In this document: positions 46,309-57,130 of the stretch, one piece after another | How positions within the stretch are numbered: position 1 is the stretch's first letter | How the letters are laid out: the number at the start of each line of letters is the position of its first letter | Source: Ahaetulla prasina | Taxonomy: Eukaryota > Chordata > Lepidosauria > Squamata > Colubridae | Direction: 5' to 3' | Length of the DNA: 64,000 bases | NCBI RefSeq assembly: GCF_028640845.1 | Contig: NC_080541.1 | Span: forward strand, 33,571,935 to 33,635,934 | Made by a program: the position numbers and the translations under genes | Notes under the pieces: generated by a model | What the model was told of the DNA's origin: nothing | Databases searched by the model: none | The model's input: the letters and a program-made list of their open reading frames with translations, nothing else

Positions 46309-48010
46309 TTGAATGAATTATTACAGCAAACCACAAACCACAGGTCTCTGGAAGACAAACCTAAGGAATGTTTTGGTGCCATTTCAAAATTTGAAACACA
46401 TGAAGTTGGTTCTGCCGGATCTCTTCATCAAGCATCAGCCAAAGTAGTAGAAGCATCTTACAGGTTGCCATTGCTCATTGCTGAAGTTGAAAAGTGTGTG
46501 ATATAGAAGAAACTCTTCTGAAGCATTATTATTATCTAAAAACAAGAAAAAAATGGAAATTTTGCTGACAATACTATGGCACATCACACTCATGACATAT
46601 TGTACAGTAGTGGACATTCTTAATAGTTGGAGGTGTTGTTCTTCATAGTTCAGTGTGACAGTAACACAAAATGTAACCAAATGATATCAGTTGGTAGTCT
46701 AGTTCTGTAGAGTTAGTCCTTGACTTACAACCATAATTGGGACCTGAATTTCGATTGCTAAAAAAGGTGGTCGTTATGTGAGTTGTTCCTGACTTTATGA
46801 CTTTTTTTTTACCACAGTTGTTAAGTGAATCACTGCAGTTCTTAAGTGAATTGTGTGGTTGTTGTTATGTAAAATTGGTTGCTCACAATCCCCTTGACAG
46901 ATTTCCCGCATTGACTTTGTTAGAAGCCAGATGGGAAGTTTACAAATGGTGATCACTTGAGCCCGAGATGTTACAACCATTGTAAATACATGCCAGTTGC
47001 CAAGCACCTGAATTTTGATCATGTGACTTTTGGGGATGCGATAATGGGCATAAGTGCAAGGAAAAGTCATAAGTTACTCTTTTCAGTGCCATTGTAACTT
47101 CAGATGATTGCTAAACAAATGGTTGTAAGTCAATTTACCAGTACATCAACAATAACACTGAAAATAAAATTTACTGACAGAATCTATGATCACATCAAAG
47201 GCTTTCAATGAACTTTCACTGGAAAAAACCGATCGTTGTATGCACAGATAATGCTCCAGCCAAGCTTGGCTCTCAGTCTGTATTTGTTGCTATGGAAAGG
47301 GAAGGGAATCAGTCAATTCAAACAAACATTTGTTAGCTAAATATTCATAGATGATACATACGATCCAAAGTTGCAAGTACTGTGAAGAATTATCATGTTA
47401 AATACAATTTTTTTGCAGCTCTTTGCATGAATTTAGAAGCAGGTCATAAAACACCTTTTCTTTCAGAGATATGATGGCTTTCCAAACAGATCATGTTTTC
47501 AAAGCAATTCAAGCTGAAATAATACTATAATATATCATTAAAGCTTAAACAGAAAAAAAATCAATTTTTAAACAACACAAGCTGAGATCCCTAACATTTT
47601 GTTATTTTTCATTTGTTGAAAGTCAAAATTACCATGAACACTGTCAAGAGAATGTGAACAATCACATTATTTATCTGGACTATCTTGCAGACAAATTCAC
47701 CTGCTATTTTTCTAGACATCTTTTCTGGCAATCTTACTCATAAATTAGTATGCTTTAACACTAATGTTAGTTAATTACCCATAAGCATTTGATATAAAAT
47801 ATAATTTGAATGTGAAAATAATTTTAAAAATTCAGATTTGGAGAAATTTAGGATGAAGTATTTTTAAATTTATTCAAAAGTTAGGGAAGAAATGGTAGGT
47901 ATCATTTCTATGGGGTTCCCCCCCCCCATGTCACTCTGTGAAGCAGCTTTTCAACTTCACTCGCAATAAAAATGAAACAAACGAATTTACTGGTTGTCAG
48001 AAACAATCCT
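46309..48010 (+). pseudogene. Decayed ZBED-type hAT transposase
   Basis: Pieces of one protein in order on the plus strand. 46309-46503 reads through ...VVEASYRLPLLIAEVEKCVI, like EASYKVSYQIAK.KKPH in ZBED/hAT proteins. About 47220-47340 reads WKKPIVVCTDNAPAKLGS then QSVFVA, the CTDGAAAMLGSKSGF block with the catalytic Asp. About 47418-47500 reads LFAALCMNLEAGHKTPF with nearby WLSK. About 47667-47735 reads HIIYLDYLADKFTCYFS. About 47925-47955 reads MSLCEAAFQL, like the LCEAGFS dimerisation end. Frames change and stops intervene; a T element (46708-47140) splits the gene. Confidence 0.8.
46708..47140. mobile_element. Palindromic element 'T' inside the hAT relic
   Basis: Starts GTTAGTCCTTGACTTACAAC and ends GGTTGTAAGTCAATTTACC. 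Interior: TGAATCACTGCAGTTCTTAA, GCCAGTTGCCAAGCACCTGA. Confidence 0.75.
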
Positions 48011-48029
48011 GTGCTGTGCACTCCAAAAG

Positions 48030-48290
48030 CTAGGTTTTCCCAATTTAATAATAGCCCTTACATTAAATCTGGTTTATTTCCTGTATGTGAGATGGGTAGC
48101 TATATAAATTGAATAAACAAGCAAACAAACAAAAATGTTTGTTTGTTTGTTTGTTTGTTTTGTCAAACAACAATATATATAAGTATATGCATGAACTAAC
48201 TACACAAAATGAATACAACCGAAGGGAACATTAGGCCAGGAACGGTAGGCACGCTGGTGCTCTTATGCACGCCCCTAATGTTAGATTATG
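48030..48290 (-). mobile_element. LINE tails back to back
   Basis: 48060-48120 resembles an L2 tail on plus (GAGATGGGTAGCTATATAAATT). 48121-48290 is the CR1/L3-like 3' end on minus: an A/C-rich (GTTT)n tail, TTTTGTCAAACA, then the complement of GGGGCGTGCATAAGAGCACC. Confidence 0.7.
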
Positions 48291-49554
48291 TTTTCATTAG
48301 AATTTTCTTTCTTTAAACAAATTGTTTAAAATTTAAGATAAAACATGATATAATGTTGTGACTGTTTTTATTTTCAAACATGGATTGAAATAATGGTTGA
48401 AAAAGGATGGGATAAATGAGAAGTGAAGAGGTACAGTATAAGGGCTCCTAAAATATGAAAATAGGAATATGATACCAGAAAGTTTGGATATCCTTGTAAT
48501 AAATAACAGGACATCTTTTCAGGGATTCTACTGATGTTAAAAGGGTCACGCAGTATCAGTGGCATTTGACATAACATTCTGTTCTGCATTACCACATCAG
48601 AACATGCTGTCAGTGAATCTGGATAGAAATCAGGCTAAGGTACTATTTTTGTTGAAATTGTATTTTTAAAAAAACCTTCATTGATGGGATATTTCAATTG
48701 GAAAAAAATTAACCAAGGTGTTATCAGACTTCGAAATAGCATCCTACTATCTTTTCTTAAATAAAGCATCCATAAAGCAGCAAAAGCCAACAAGACAAGA
48801 AATTTCTTAATGTCATTTCTCATATAAATAATATATGTAGTCTGAAACTGTTTAGCGAAAACTAAGATGAGGAATACTATGTTTAGATTTTGTACCTATG
48901 CAGTTGGCAATTCTTTGTTGTCACGTGGCAACCTTAAATGCTTTGGCAATCTGGATGTTTAAGGAAATAAATGATTGCAAGCTCTTTGTTTCCTATTTAT
49001 TCTGGTAAATTCCATCCTGCTTCCTTTCCAAGGCTGTGTGTAACAGACTTGCCGATTGAAAGAAAAATGAGAAAACAATGCCCTAAATGGGTTTATTTTG
49101 TACAACCACCTAAGTAAATTAGCTTTCCTCACCCTGATGACCTGCTGAGGTTTTGAATTTTAATTCCCATAACTTTCACTTCTTATTAGAGCTAAGGATC
49201 AGCCTGGGGTAGAAGGCAGGCATTTTTCTTCACGCCTCTGTGATTGCAGTGAGAAGAACCATAAAGTTTTTTAATATACATGCAAAAAATAAATAGGTTG
49301 GGACACTGATCACATATCTTTCCTGGCAAGTGAGATATATAATAACAGTGCATTTATAATATTGCATTCTCCTGTAAGTGACCTGAATTTAAGATGACTC
49401 ATTCTGCACCACCAGAAGAGACTTGTCTATTCAGGTAGCCATACCCTCAGCAAATATAAATTAACCCTAACCTGTTTCAAAATTAGTCCACATCAAAAGC
49501 ATATCCGGGCTTGTCTCTTAGATAACACTGGGTTCGTTTGAGAAGCTGCCTGTC
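48291..49554. other. Intergenic, nothing recognised
   Basis: No gene or repeat family assigned. Confidence 0.4.
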
Positions 49555-49610
49555 ACTTTGTCTTTAAGTGTCTATGGAGAAAGCACCTTTGGGAAAACCA
49601 TTATCTGGAT

Positions 49611-50238
49611 CAGGGGTCTCCAGCCTTGGCAACTTTAAGACTTGTGGACTTCAACTCCCAGAATTGGTGAGTTGAAGTCCACAAGTGTTGTGTCTTGCCC
49701 GCCCTCAGAGCAGCCAGGGCCTTCTTACCTGCTCTCGAACACTGAGGAATGTATGCCTCCCGGTCCAAGTCCTGGCTCCATGCCCACACAAACTGCAGAA
49801 GAAGGAGAATCTCCCGGCCCCAGCCCTGACTCCATGCCCAGGCAAACGGAGCAGCTAGACCCCTCCCCCTCCTCCACAGCAGGTGAGCCTGAGGAGGGTT
49901 TATTCCCAACAGCTGATTGGAGTAATCCTCGCATCAGAAGATTGGATAGGCGGAGGCAACAGAGGGAAGGGAGGGGCAGGCCTTAATGAGTGCTGAGTCA
50001 TGGAGCCACACCCCATGGCCTATATAAAGGATCTGCTTTCTGGCAGTCTCTGAGTCAGGCAAAGTCGAACTTATCTTGCTGAAGTCACTTACTGGTCTCC
50101 TGCCTGCTCTGAGGACTTTGCTAGGACTTTGGGCAGAGCTGCAGAGGCAAGCCTGATTCGGATTTCCCTGACCCGGCCGTCAGCGGAGGAGTGGGACACG
50201 ACAACAAGTCTTAAAGTTGCCAAGGTTGGAGACCCCTG
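49611..50238. mobile_element. hAT-like MITE 'M' split by a solo LTR
   Basis: Starts CAGGGGTCTCCAGCC, ends GGTTGGAGACCCCTG. Exact 8-bp duplication ATCTGGAT (49603-49610, 50239-50246) at the same site in repeat P as the 27.2 kb insertion. Confidence 0.92.
49686..50203 (+). mobile_element. Solo LTR, copy 2
   Basis: 518 bp, TGTTGTGTCTTGCCC to GGGACACGACA. Exact 5-bp duplication ACAAG at 49681-49685 and 50204-50208. TATA box at 50021-50030. It has two of the ~57-bp internal units, against three in copy 1, which accounts for the length difference. The superfamily (ERV or Gypsy) cannot be told from an LTR alone. Confidence 0.95.
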
Positions 50239-50590
50239 ATCTGGATGACTGAGAATCTCAACAGACATTTAGCTGTGCCATTTGGGATGAACACCCTTCA
50301 AATGATGCAGGAGTATGGAAGAATTTCCAGGAAAAACATTATAGACTACAGGATTCAGGTGACCCTGAGGGCACAGATAAACCTTCAAGTGGCCTCAACA
50401 ACTCTCAGAAAGAGGGCTAATGACAACGTGACTGCACAGAATATAAAATCTTTCCGTTCTCCACCATTCAGTCGGAACTGAAGAAGCTTCTTGGATGAGA
50501 AGCGAAATGTCTGCTAGCAAAACAAGGAAGTCCAGTTGTTTTTTGAAAGAAAGTACCTTTGGGACTTTTATCATTATATCTGAAACCAGA

Positions 50591-51029
50591 GCAAAGCTGG
50601 ATTTTTTTATTTGTGGGACTGGAGCTTGTAGACACTGGCAGAAAGATTCAAGGGGAGCCAAAAACGTCAAGACAGCTGTGTTTATAAAATCAAAGCCATG
50701 CCTTTTTTCTATGTATGTTGTAAGGCCAGGGTTCAGTCATGTAGTTTTAGTTGCCATCTTTACTTTTTCTGACCTCCAAACACGCTTCTATGCATTGGAA
50801 GAACTCTTCCCTCATCCAATCAACTTGTTCTTGGGCTCAAGGAAGTTATTCCATTTCCAGGAAGCTAGTTTCTGGTCTCCTTCTGATAAAAAGGGGGAAG
50901 CAAAGAAAACCAATGTTATTGTTGCTCTTTTTTTCCTGAGCTACTTGGGCACAAGGATGAGTGGCAACAATCTGACCCTTGCTTGGCAATAAATGCTTTT
51001 TTATAAATTTATTTTTATATATGTATGTC
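50591..51029. other. Intergenic, nothing recognised
   Basis: An open frame across 50495-50992 starts in repeat P and continues into unassigned sequence. No domain is seen. Confidence 0.4.
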
Positions 51030-51700
51030 CTGAACAGATTTTTATCTTGCGTAACTTCTTCTTCGGTAATATTACACTACTAACCAGAGCATACAAAACA
51101 TTTGCTAGACCAATTCTTGAATACAGCTCGTCTGTCTGGAACCTGCACTGCATATCAGACATTAATACAATTGAGCGCATCCAGAAATATTTCACAAGAA
51201 GAGTCCTCCATTCCTCTGCTTGCAACAAAATACCTTATGCCACCAGACTTGAAATTTTGGGTTTAGAAAATTTAGAACTACGCTGCCTTCAGTATGACTT
51301 AAGCATAGCTCATAAAATCTTCTGCTGCAATGTCCTACCTGCCAATGACTACTTCAGCTTCCAACCCAACAATACATGAGCACACAATAGATTCAAACTT
51401 AAAATGAACCCCTCCAAACTTGATTGCAGAAAATATGACTTCAGTAACAGAGTTGTTAATGTCTGGAATGCACTACCAGATTCTGTAGTCTCATCCCAAA
51501 ATCCCAAAAACTTTAACCTAAAACTGTCTACTGTTGACCTCACCCCATTCCTAAGAGATCTGTAAGGGGCGTGCATAAGAGCACCAGCATGCTTACCGTC
51601 CCTGTCCTAATGTTCCCTTTAATTGTATTCATTTTATGCATTCAATTCATGCTTATACATATTATCTAGTATGTACTTGACAAATAAGTAAATAAATATA
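51030..51700 (+). mobile_element. CR1/L3-like LINE 3' end
   Basis: Encodes LTRAYKTFARPILEYSSSVW, NTIERIQKYFTRRVLHSS and LENLELRCLQYDLSIAHKI in one frame to a stop at 51379, then SKLDCRKYDFSNRVVN. Ends GGGGCGTGCATAAGAGCACC ... TACTTGACAAATAAGTAAAT. Confidence 0.9.
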
Positions 51701-52086
51701 AAATTATCTTATCTGTAGTGATGTAACACTTTTGATAATTCTGATTCAGACTCTATTCTTAAAAGAAATATAAAAGCATAGACACCCACACAAATCCATA
51801 CAACACTACATAGGAAGACAGCTTGTGCTTATAGAAGGACATACCATAATCGAATGGAAAGCTGGGAATTGTTTGGCAACTGAAATATAAATAAGATAGA
51901 AGAGGGGAAACAACTGTCATAAAAGGAACTGTAAACAACAATCCTGAAGAACATTCTATACTAGACCATCAAGAAAAAAACGCCGTAAATATGCTCTCTG
52001 TATTTACAGAATGGAAGAGAACACTTGTGAGGAGAGAAATCCTACTCTGTGCAAACAGATAAGTTTATTCACTTTATGGGACAAAA

Positions 52087-52437
52087 CAGGCTCAGTGGCT
52101 AAGTGGCTCAATGGCTAAGATGCTGAATTTATCGATCGAAATGGTTGGCAGTTCAGCGGTTCGAATACCTAGTGCCGCATAACTGGCTGAGTTCCCATTA
52201 CCTGTCCCAGCTTCTGCCAACCTAGCAGTTTGAAAGCACATAAAAAATGCAAGTAGAAAAATGGGTGAGAAGGTAACAGTGTACCTGTGCAGCTTTGGCA
52301 TTTAGTCATGCTGGCCACATGACCCCGGAGCCATCTTCGGACAGTGCTGGCTCTTCGGCACTGAAACGGAGATGAGCACCGCCCCCCAGAGTCGGGAATG
52401 ACTATCACATATGTGAGGGGAACCTTTACCTTTACTA
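52087..52437 (+). mobile_element. Sauria SINE
   Basis: tRNA-like head (AATGGCTAAGATGCTGAA, GCGGTTCGAATACCTAGTG), middle CCAGCTTCTGCCAACCTAGC, and end CAGAGTCGGGAATGACTATC with a CTTTACCTTTAC tail. Confidence 0.93.
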
Positions 52438-52559
52438 TTTTCATTGCACAAATTCATTAAGGGTACCATGGAATATTGCTAGAGAGAGAAACACACCTCT
52501 TCCCCTAGCGGTTGGTTTGTTATCCGATTGCCTAGGCTTCACTACAATTGGTTGAATAA

Positions 52560-52900
52560 ATCGTAATTGGTTGACTTAATAATCTTTTTTGTGGCAGTCA
52601 TTAAGTGAACACTATAGCCATCAAGTAACTGCTGCAGTCGTTAAGCAAACCAATGGTTTGCTATTGGCCAGTTTTGTCAAAAATCGAAAGCAAATGCCTA
52701 CTTTTGGCAAAACCATCATAAAATGAACTTGTGTGACTGCAGGATGCTACAAATGATTGTAAATGCATGGCAAGCACCTCAGATAAGGTCATGTGACTGC
52801 AAGACGAGTGGCCATCAGAAATTTGGAACTCCAGGGAGATCTGTCATAACTTCAAATGGTTGTGCTAAGTGGTGGTCAGAAGTCAAGAACAACCTGTATA
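52560..52900. mobile_element. Palindromic element 'T', partial
   Basis: GTGGCAGTCATTAAGTGAAC, TGCAGTCGTTAAGCAAACC, ATAAGGTCATGTGACTGC, ending AGTCAAGAACAACCTGTA. Confidence 0.65.
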
Positions 52901-52916
52901 CTGGTAGCTGGTTCCT

Positions 52917-53002
52917 GGAAGGAAGGAAGGAAGGAAGGAAGGAAGGAAGGAAGGAAGGAAGGAAGGAAGGAAGGAAGGAAGGAAGGAAGGAAGGAAGGAA
53001 GG
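52917..53002 (+). repeat. (GGAA)n microsatellite
   Basis: About 21 pure GGAA units. Long open frames of E-G-R-K or S-F-L-P repeats across it are artefacts. Confidence 0.97.
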
Positions 53003-53324
53003 ATTTTTGACACTCATTGCCATGTTCCCACAAGGAAATTCAATTGGGAAGCCAACAGAAAGTCAGAAGTCATTCCTGCTCATGGTCATTCTGTTTCTTT
53101 CTTTAGGTAAAAAAATATCTCTGAGATGATGACACAAAGGGTCACAGGTTATCTAGTATACCACTAAAACTTTCAAGTCTGTAATCTTTAACTGGGTGAA
53201 ACAATACATCATAGGGCAAAAAATGTTCAACCAAGATACCTCAAATGAGCTTATTTACAGAATGCTGGGACCCATTACTCCCATGGGAATGAAATTTTGG
53301 AAAGTTTTTGCCATTTCAGTGCCA

Positions 53325-53450
53325 TTATGCTGCTGTTATTCATGGTCATGTGATGCTCATTTGCAACCTTCCCTGGAACCTTCTCACAAATCAATGGGGA
53401 AGCCAGGGAAAAAGTGGGGAATCACATGACTACAACTGATGGTGGGAATG
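53325..53450. mobile_element. Palindromic element 'T' fragment
   Basis: CATGGTCATGTGATGCTCAT and TCAATGGGGAAGCCAGGG, like the interior of the 10.7 kb copy. Confidence 0.5.
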
Positions 53451-53903
53451 TGGATGGGAGGTTAAACTTGCATTCTCTGTCTAATAGGGAGATATATATC
53501 CAAAAGGATGATCCAACAGGTCATGGGTTGTCTAACAAAAACTAATGCCTGTGTAGTCTACATTTCAATTATTTTGAAAAAGGAGAAGCCTTTGAGTAAA
53601 TCTTTTGAATTCTTTAGAATTTTTCAGATCTTTTTCTTTTAGCGTTTAATTAGGTAAGACAGTTTTATATACCTGTTACTTTCTACTTCCAAAAACCAAA
53701 AACCAAATGATATAGCAGAGCATAGAGCAACCTTTCCAACAGCCAAAAAGGCAATTTCAACTTAACATTAAAACAGTTGTGAATCTCTCTGGGAAGGTCC
53801 CAGAGACTTCTAAGTTTTTAACTAGAGGCTGGATAACCACTACAAAGAAGATCAGATGCAAAGTTTTGAGATCAATCACCCAATCCCACCACGTGCAGCC
53901 TTA

Positions 53904-53955
53904 ATTTCCCATAATGCCCAGCATAAAACTTTGTCCTGAGGGCATTATGGGAAAT
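53904..53955. promoter_or_regulatory. Inverted pair of TTCCCATAATGC motifs
   Basis: Perfect 16-bp arms (ATTTCCCATAATGCCC and its complement) with a 20-bp loop, about 100 bp outside the CpG island. The arm resembles the ZNF143/Staf-type CTACAATTCCCATAATGC element. A regulatory role is inference. Confidence 0.4.
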
Positions 53956-54260
53956 GAAAAAAAAAGAGAGTGTAACTGCTGGCAAAGATGCTTTAGTAGA
54001 AGCACTACTGCTCAATAAGCCTACTGGGACTTTTTAGTAAGTCCTCCCGTCCCCGCGGTTCTAGTAGTAATTTAAGTGTTCTAAACATTTACTTGGGAGT
54101 AAAACCCCAGTGGAATAAATTAGTGTACGTTTATTCCAGGGCAAATACGCTACAAACGAACCAGCCCTCCTTCCTGCCTTAGAACTATCTTTACAATGCA
54201 TGCCGGCTGTGTGTGTGTGTGTGTGTATGTACGTGTGTTGCCATGCTGACCTCCTCTGGC

Positions 54261-54375
54261 TCCAATCCAGGATCATGACGCCACTTTAGCCCCGCCCCCT
54301 GCTCTCCATCACAGAGACCGCCCACGCTCCCCAGCCGCCGACGTTAAAATAGCAGGCGAGTCCACCGGAACGCAG
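54261..54375 (+). promoter_or_regulatory. FRAT core promoter
   Basis: In order: CCAAT (54262-54266), CRE-like TGACGCCA (54276-54283), GC box CCCCGCCCCC (54290-54299), TATA-like TTAAAATA (54344-54351). The spacing predicts a start near 54375 and a 5' UTR of about 395 bases. Confidence 0.55.
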
Positions 54376-54769
54376 ACTCTTTACATACAGGGGAGGAAAG
54401 AAAGGCGCGGAGAAAGAAGCCGTTTGAACTAATCCCTTTTTCACGGCTTTTGCACTCTTAAACCTCCGTGGGATATACGACGCGCCACGGAAGACTGTGC
54501 GGCGGGAGGAATAGCCGCCGTTCTCTTGGCAACGTGAAAGCCCTTGAGGTGCCGCCCCCCCTCTTTCGGTGGGAGCGGTTGGACGCGGCCGGCGCGCGTC
54601 ATCCATTGTTTACAAACCAACCGCAGCACCAACCACAGCGCTGGAGAAGGCAGGGAGCGTGCTGGGAGACGGCTCGCTTGGCAGTTGCGAGCGGCGTCGC
54701 TGCGGTGGCCGCCCCAGAAACAGCCACGCGGGCCAAGCGAAGGGGAAAGCGGGCAGGAGAGCAGCGGCG

Positions 54770-55492
54770 ATGCCTTGCCGGCGGCCGGGCGGAGAACGCT
54801 TCCTATTCCTGGAGCGCGCCGCCGTCTCTTTGCAGAGCGGTGCTGGGACAGCCGGCAGCGGCTCCAAAGAAGTGGACGCCTTGGTGGCCAAGCTGGGCGA
54901 GGTGCTGCAGTTGAGCTCCCAGCACCGGACGCCGGCGGCACCCCGCCTCCTCCCGAGGCACCACGGCCGGGACCGAGTGGCTCCATACTCGTCCCCGAGA
55001 AGCCTCGGCTTCATAGCTTCGCTACACCACCGCCACCCGCCGTCACACCATCGCCAATCGCCCTCGCTGCTCCTTTGGCCGCCGCCGCCGCCCCCTCCGC
55101 CGCCGCCCACTGCGGACCAGAAGGGCAGCCCGCGAGTCTCCAAGCAGCTGTGCGGCCGGGGCTGGTTGCGGAGCTCCGCTCGAGCCGGGAGAAAGCAGCC
55201 CCGTCGCCACCACCACCGCTACAGCTCGCTGCTGCCTGCCGGCGACGACGACGACGACGAGGAGGAGGACGGCGACCCTCACCGCCTCCTGCAGCAGCTC
55301 ATCCTCTCCGGCAACCTCATCAAGGAGGCGGTGCGGAGGTTGCAGTTGGCTGCTTCGACGGCGGCCGAGACTTCTTCCACCACGGGCTCCCCGGGGTCCG
55401 TTTCGTCCGCCGGGAGCTGTTGCCGCTGCAGTAGCAGCGACGGAGACGCGGGCTCAGCCTTCCCCGTCGCCTCTTTGCAAGCTTTGCCCTAA
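54770..55492 (+). CDS. FRAT1: FRAT/GBP, GSK3-binding Wnt regulator (single exon)
   Basis: A 240-residue intronless protein. FRAT/GBP proteins bind GSK3, compete with Axin and so stabilise beta-catenin. The N-terminus MPCRR is the FRAT start. Residues 33-48 (KEVDALVAKLGEVLQL) match the conserved EVDRLVAQIGETLQL block. 104-113 is poly-Pro, 128-134 CGRGWLR matches CRRGWLR, and 159-167 is an Asp/Glu run. 169-190 (DPHRLLQQLILSG, NLIKEAVRR) is the GSK3-binding helix, nearly identical to human FRAT1 residues about 197-219. The Ser-rich C-tail is diverged. Human FRAT1 is 279 residues and also intronless. The ATG follows GCGGCG (G at -3); the in-frame open region upstream to 54569 has no ATG. FRAT1 versus FRAT2 assignment is not meaningful outside mammals; the symbol is used in the broad sense. 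Confidence 0.95.
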   Translation: MPCRRPGGERFLFLERAAVSLQSGAGTAGSGSKEVDALVAKLGEVLQLSSQHRTPAAPRLLPRHHGRDRVAPYSSPRSLGFIASLHHRHPPSHHRQSPSLLLWPPPPPPPPPPTADQKGSPRVSKQLCGRGWLRSSARAGRKQPRRHHHRYSSLLPAGDDDDDEEEDGDPHRLLQQLILSGNLIKEAVRRLQLAASTAAETSSTTGSPGSVSSAGSCCRCSSSDGDAGSAFPVASLQALP

Positions 55493-57130
55493 CCCCGCCG
55501 GGGTGGGTGGGTGGGTGGGTGGCATCCTGGCCTCGCTTCTTGCCGGGAAGCGACCTCGTCTATTTGGCTTCCCTGATCCCAGTACGCGCGGGGAGAGGGT
55601 CGCCGAGGCCCCGGCGAGCGGACGGGACTGCAAAGCCCCACGGCCAGATACTTGAAGCAGACCCTCGCGGGGGCTTTGCCAAGACTTTCAAAGCGATGAT
55701 TCTTGGTCGCTTTTTCATTACTCTTATGAGCCACTTGACGATCTGCTACTGTTTCTCTTTCGGGGAAACGCAACAAAACAAAACAACAAAAGACAGAGGT
55801 GCTATTGCGGTTCCGGACGGTGGTTCTCCAGCCTCCCCGCCCGGCCGTCGATCAGTCCCGGTCCCGTCCCGTCTGTCTGTCTCCCTGCCCGACGATCCGG
55901 ATCTGCCTTCGGTTGCTGGAGTTGGCGCCTGCCACCGGGGCGCCGAAAAACCCTACCTCTCTCGCTGTTTGCCCTCGGTGTGGGAAGCGCAAAGAAGGGA
56001 CCATCCCGCGTGGCATTGTCTGGCGTGAAATCCTCGCGCCCACGCGCGCGCGCGCGCCTGGGTGCGCGGGTTAGGGCACGGACTATTGAATAGTAAAGAC
56101 CTGTCCACGTACACGATCGGAAGCGGGGGGAGGGGGGGACACCCTGGCCTAGACGCTGCTGGACACTGAAATATAATCCGCTTTAGATCACCGTGTCCTT
56201 CCCTTCTCCATTTTTCTCGCGAAGGTCATCCTTTTTTTCCCCTGCCCCCCCCCCTCCGTGTTTTGGTGTCTTTGCTGTGTTCCCCAGGCAGGTGGCCATG
56301 GTACTGTAATCCTATCCCTGCTTGTTTTGACTGGGCTGTGGGCAAGCCCTGTGTGTTTTGTAACGGCTGGGAGTCTCCTGAGGACGAACACGTTGGTCCA
56401 AGCTCTCCTCTCCTCTTTCCCAAAGCTCCTCCTCTCCTTACAAGCTGGGTTTTGCAGAAAGGGGGTCATATTTCAGCAAGCTTTCTAGGAAAACTACCCG
56501 GGTAATTGGGGGTGGGGGTGGGGGAGGGACCAGGGAGGGGGGATGTTTCTCCAGCCAGAAGAGAGCCCAGAGATTTACTTCTTGATTTCTGTATGTCATG
56601 GCAAGTCAGTATGCCCACAAAGAAGGAAATAAATTCTTGCCCGTTTCTGATTAGCTGAAGAGGAAAATTCCATTTCTGATGACCCTTGTCTGCACCCTCC
56701 CTCCCCTCTGCAATTTCTTCTCCTTTGGAGCATTCGTAGTTGTTTTTTAAAAGAAAAACCTAGAAATACAATCCATATGAAGCCATTTAAAAAAAAGAAA
56801 AAAGGGAATCTAAAAGCTGGAAAATAGCTGGCTTCAGCTGAACCTTATCAGAGATTGTGGATGAAGTACTCTGTTAACAGAAGGTAGCTAATCGCAAGTT
56901 GTTAAAAATAAAAACAATAAAATGTGTGTATATATCTATATGCGTGCGCGCGCACCCTCTGGTTTAGCAGAAGCAGTTGTGAACTAGGTATGTCTGTATA
57001 GGTGCTTTTACGCATATTTATATATATACACATATGTACACTTCGTAACGGAGTGTTGAAGTTGTGTTCCTGGTTTTCAGGGGTTGTCTTTAATGTGTGT
57101 CTATTGAATAAACATGGTAGACTTTATATA
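55493..57130 (+). other. Probable FRAT 3' UTR
   Basis: Begins with a (GGGT)n run 7 bases after the stop and continues to AATAAA at 57107-57112, followed by GT-rich TCTTCTGTGTCCTTTGTCC. Earlier AATAAA hexamers (56628, 56908) offer alternative ends. Open frames here have no family support. Confidence 0.6.
57107..57112 (+). terminator. Poly(A) signal AATAAA, probable FRAT 3' end
   Basis: Canonical hexamer with a GT-rich element about 35 bases downstream; the last good site before repeat-laden sequence. Confidence 0.5.

Larger units (their letters stand above)
49555..50590 (+). repeat. Repeat 'P' copies 4-5 with nested insertions
   Basis: GAAAGCACCTTTGGGAAAACC (49579-49599) and ACTGAGAATCTCAACAGAC flank a MITE. 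Further right, GAACTGAAGAAGCTTCTTGG and AAGTACCTTTGGGAC (50478-50570) are another P end, with ACCCTGAGGGCACAGATAAA between. Confidence 0.65.
54040..56110. other. CpG island
   Basis: Sustained GC-rich, CpG-dense sequence, unlike everything else in the window, covering the promoter, the single coding exon and the start of the 3' UTR of the FRAT gene. Ends near the (CG)n run at 56042-56058. Confidence 0.9.

Noticed and set aside
52723..53110. Frames rich in E-G-R-K or S-F-L-P
   Set aside because: Produced by the GGAA microsatellite.
54569..54769. In-frame 67-residue N-terminal extension of FRAT
   Set aside because: It begins with GTG and has no ATG. The conserved FRAT start MPCRR is at 54770 with a good context.
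54544..55434. 296-residue plus-strand frame and several minus-strand frames in the CpG island
   Set aside because: They overlap the FRAT coding sequence in other frames and have no family motifs; long frames are expected in GC-rich DNA.
55507..56028. 173-residue frame downstream of FRAT
   Set aside because: Lies in the probable 3' UTR; low complexity and no recognisable domain.
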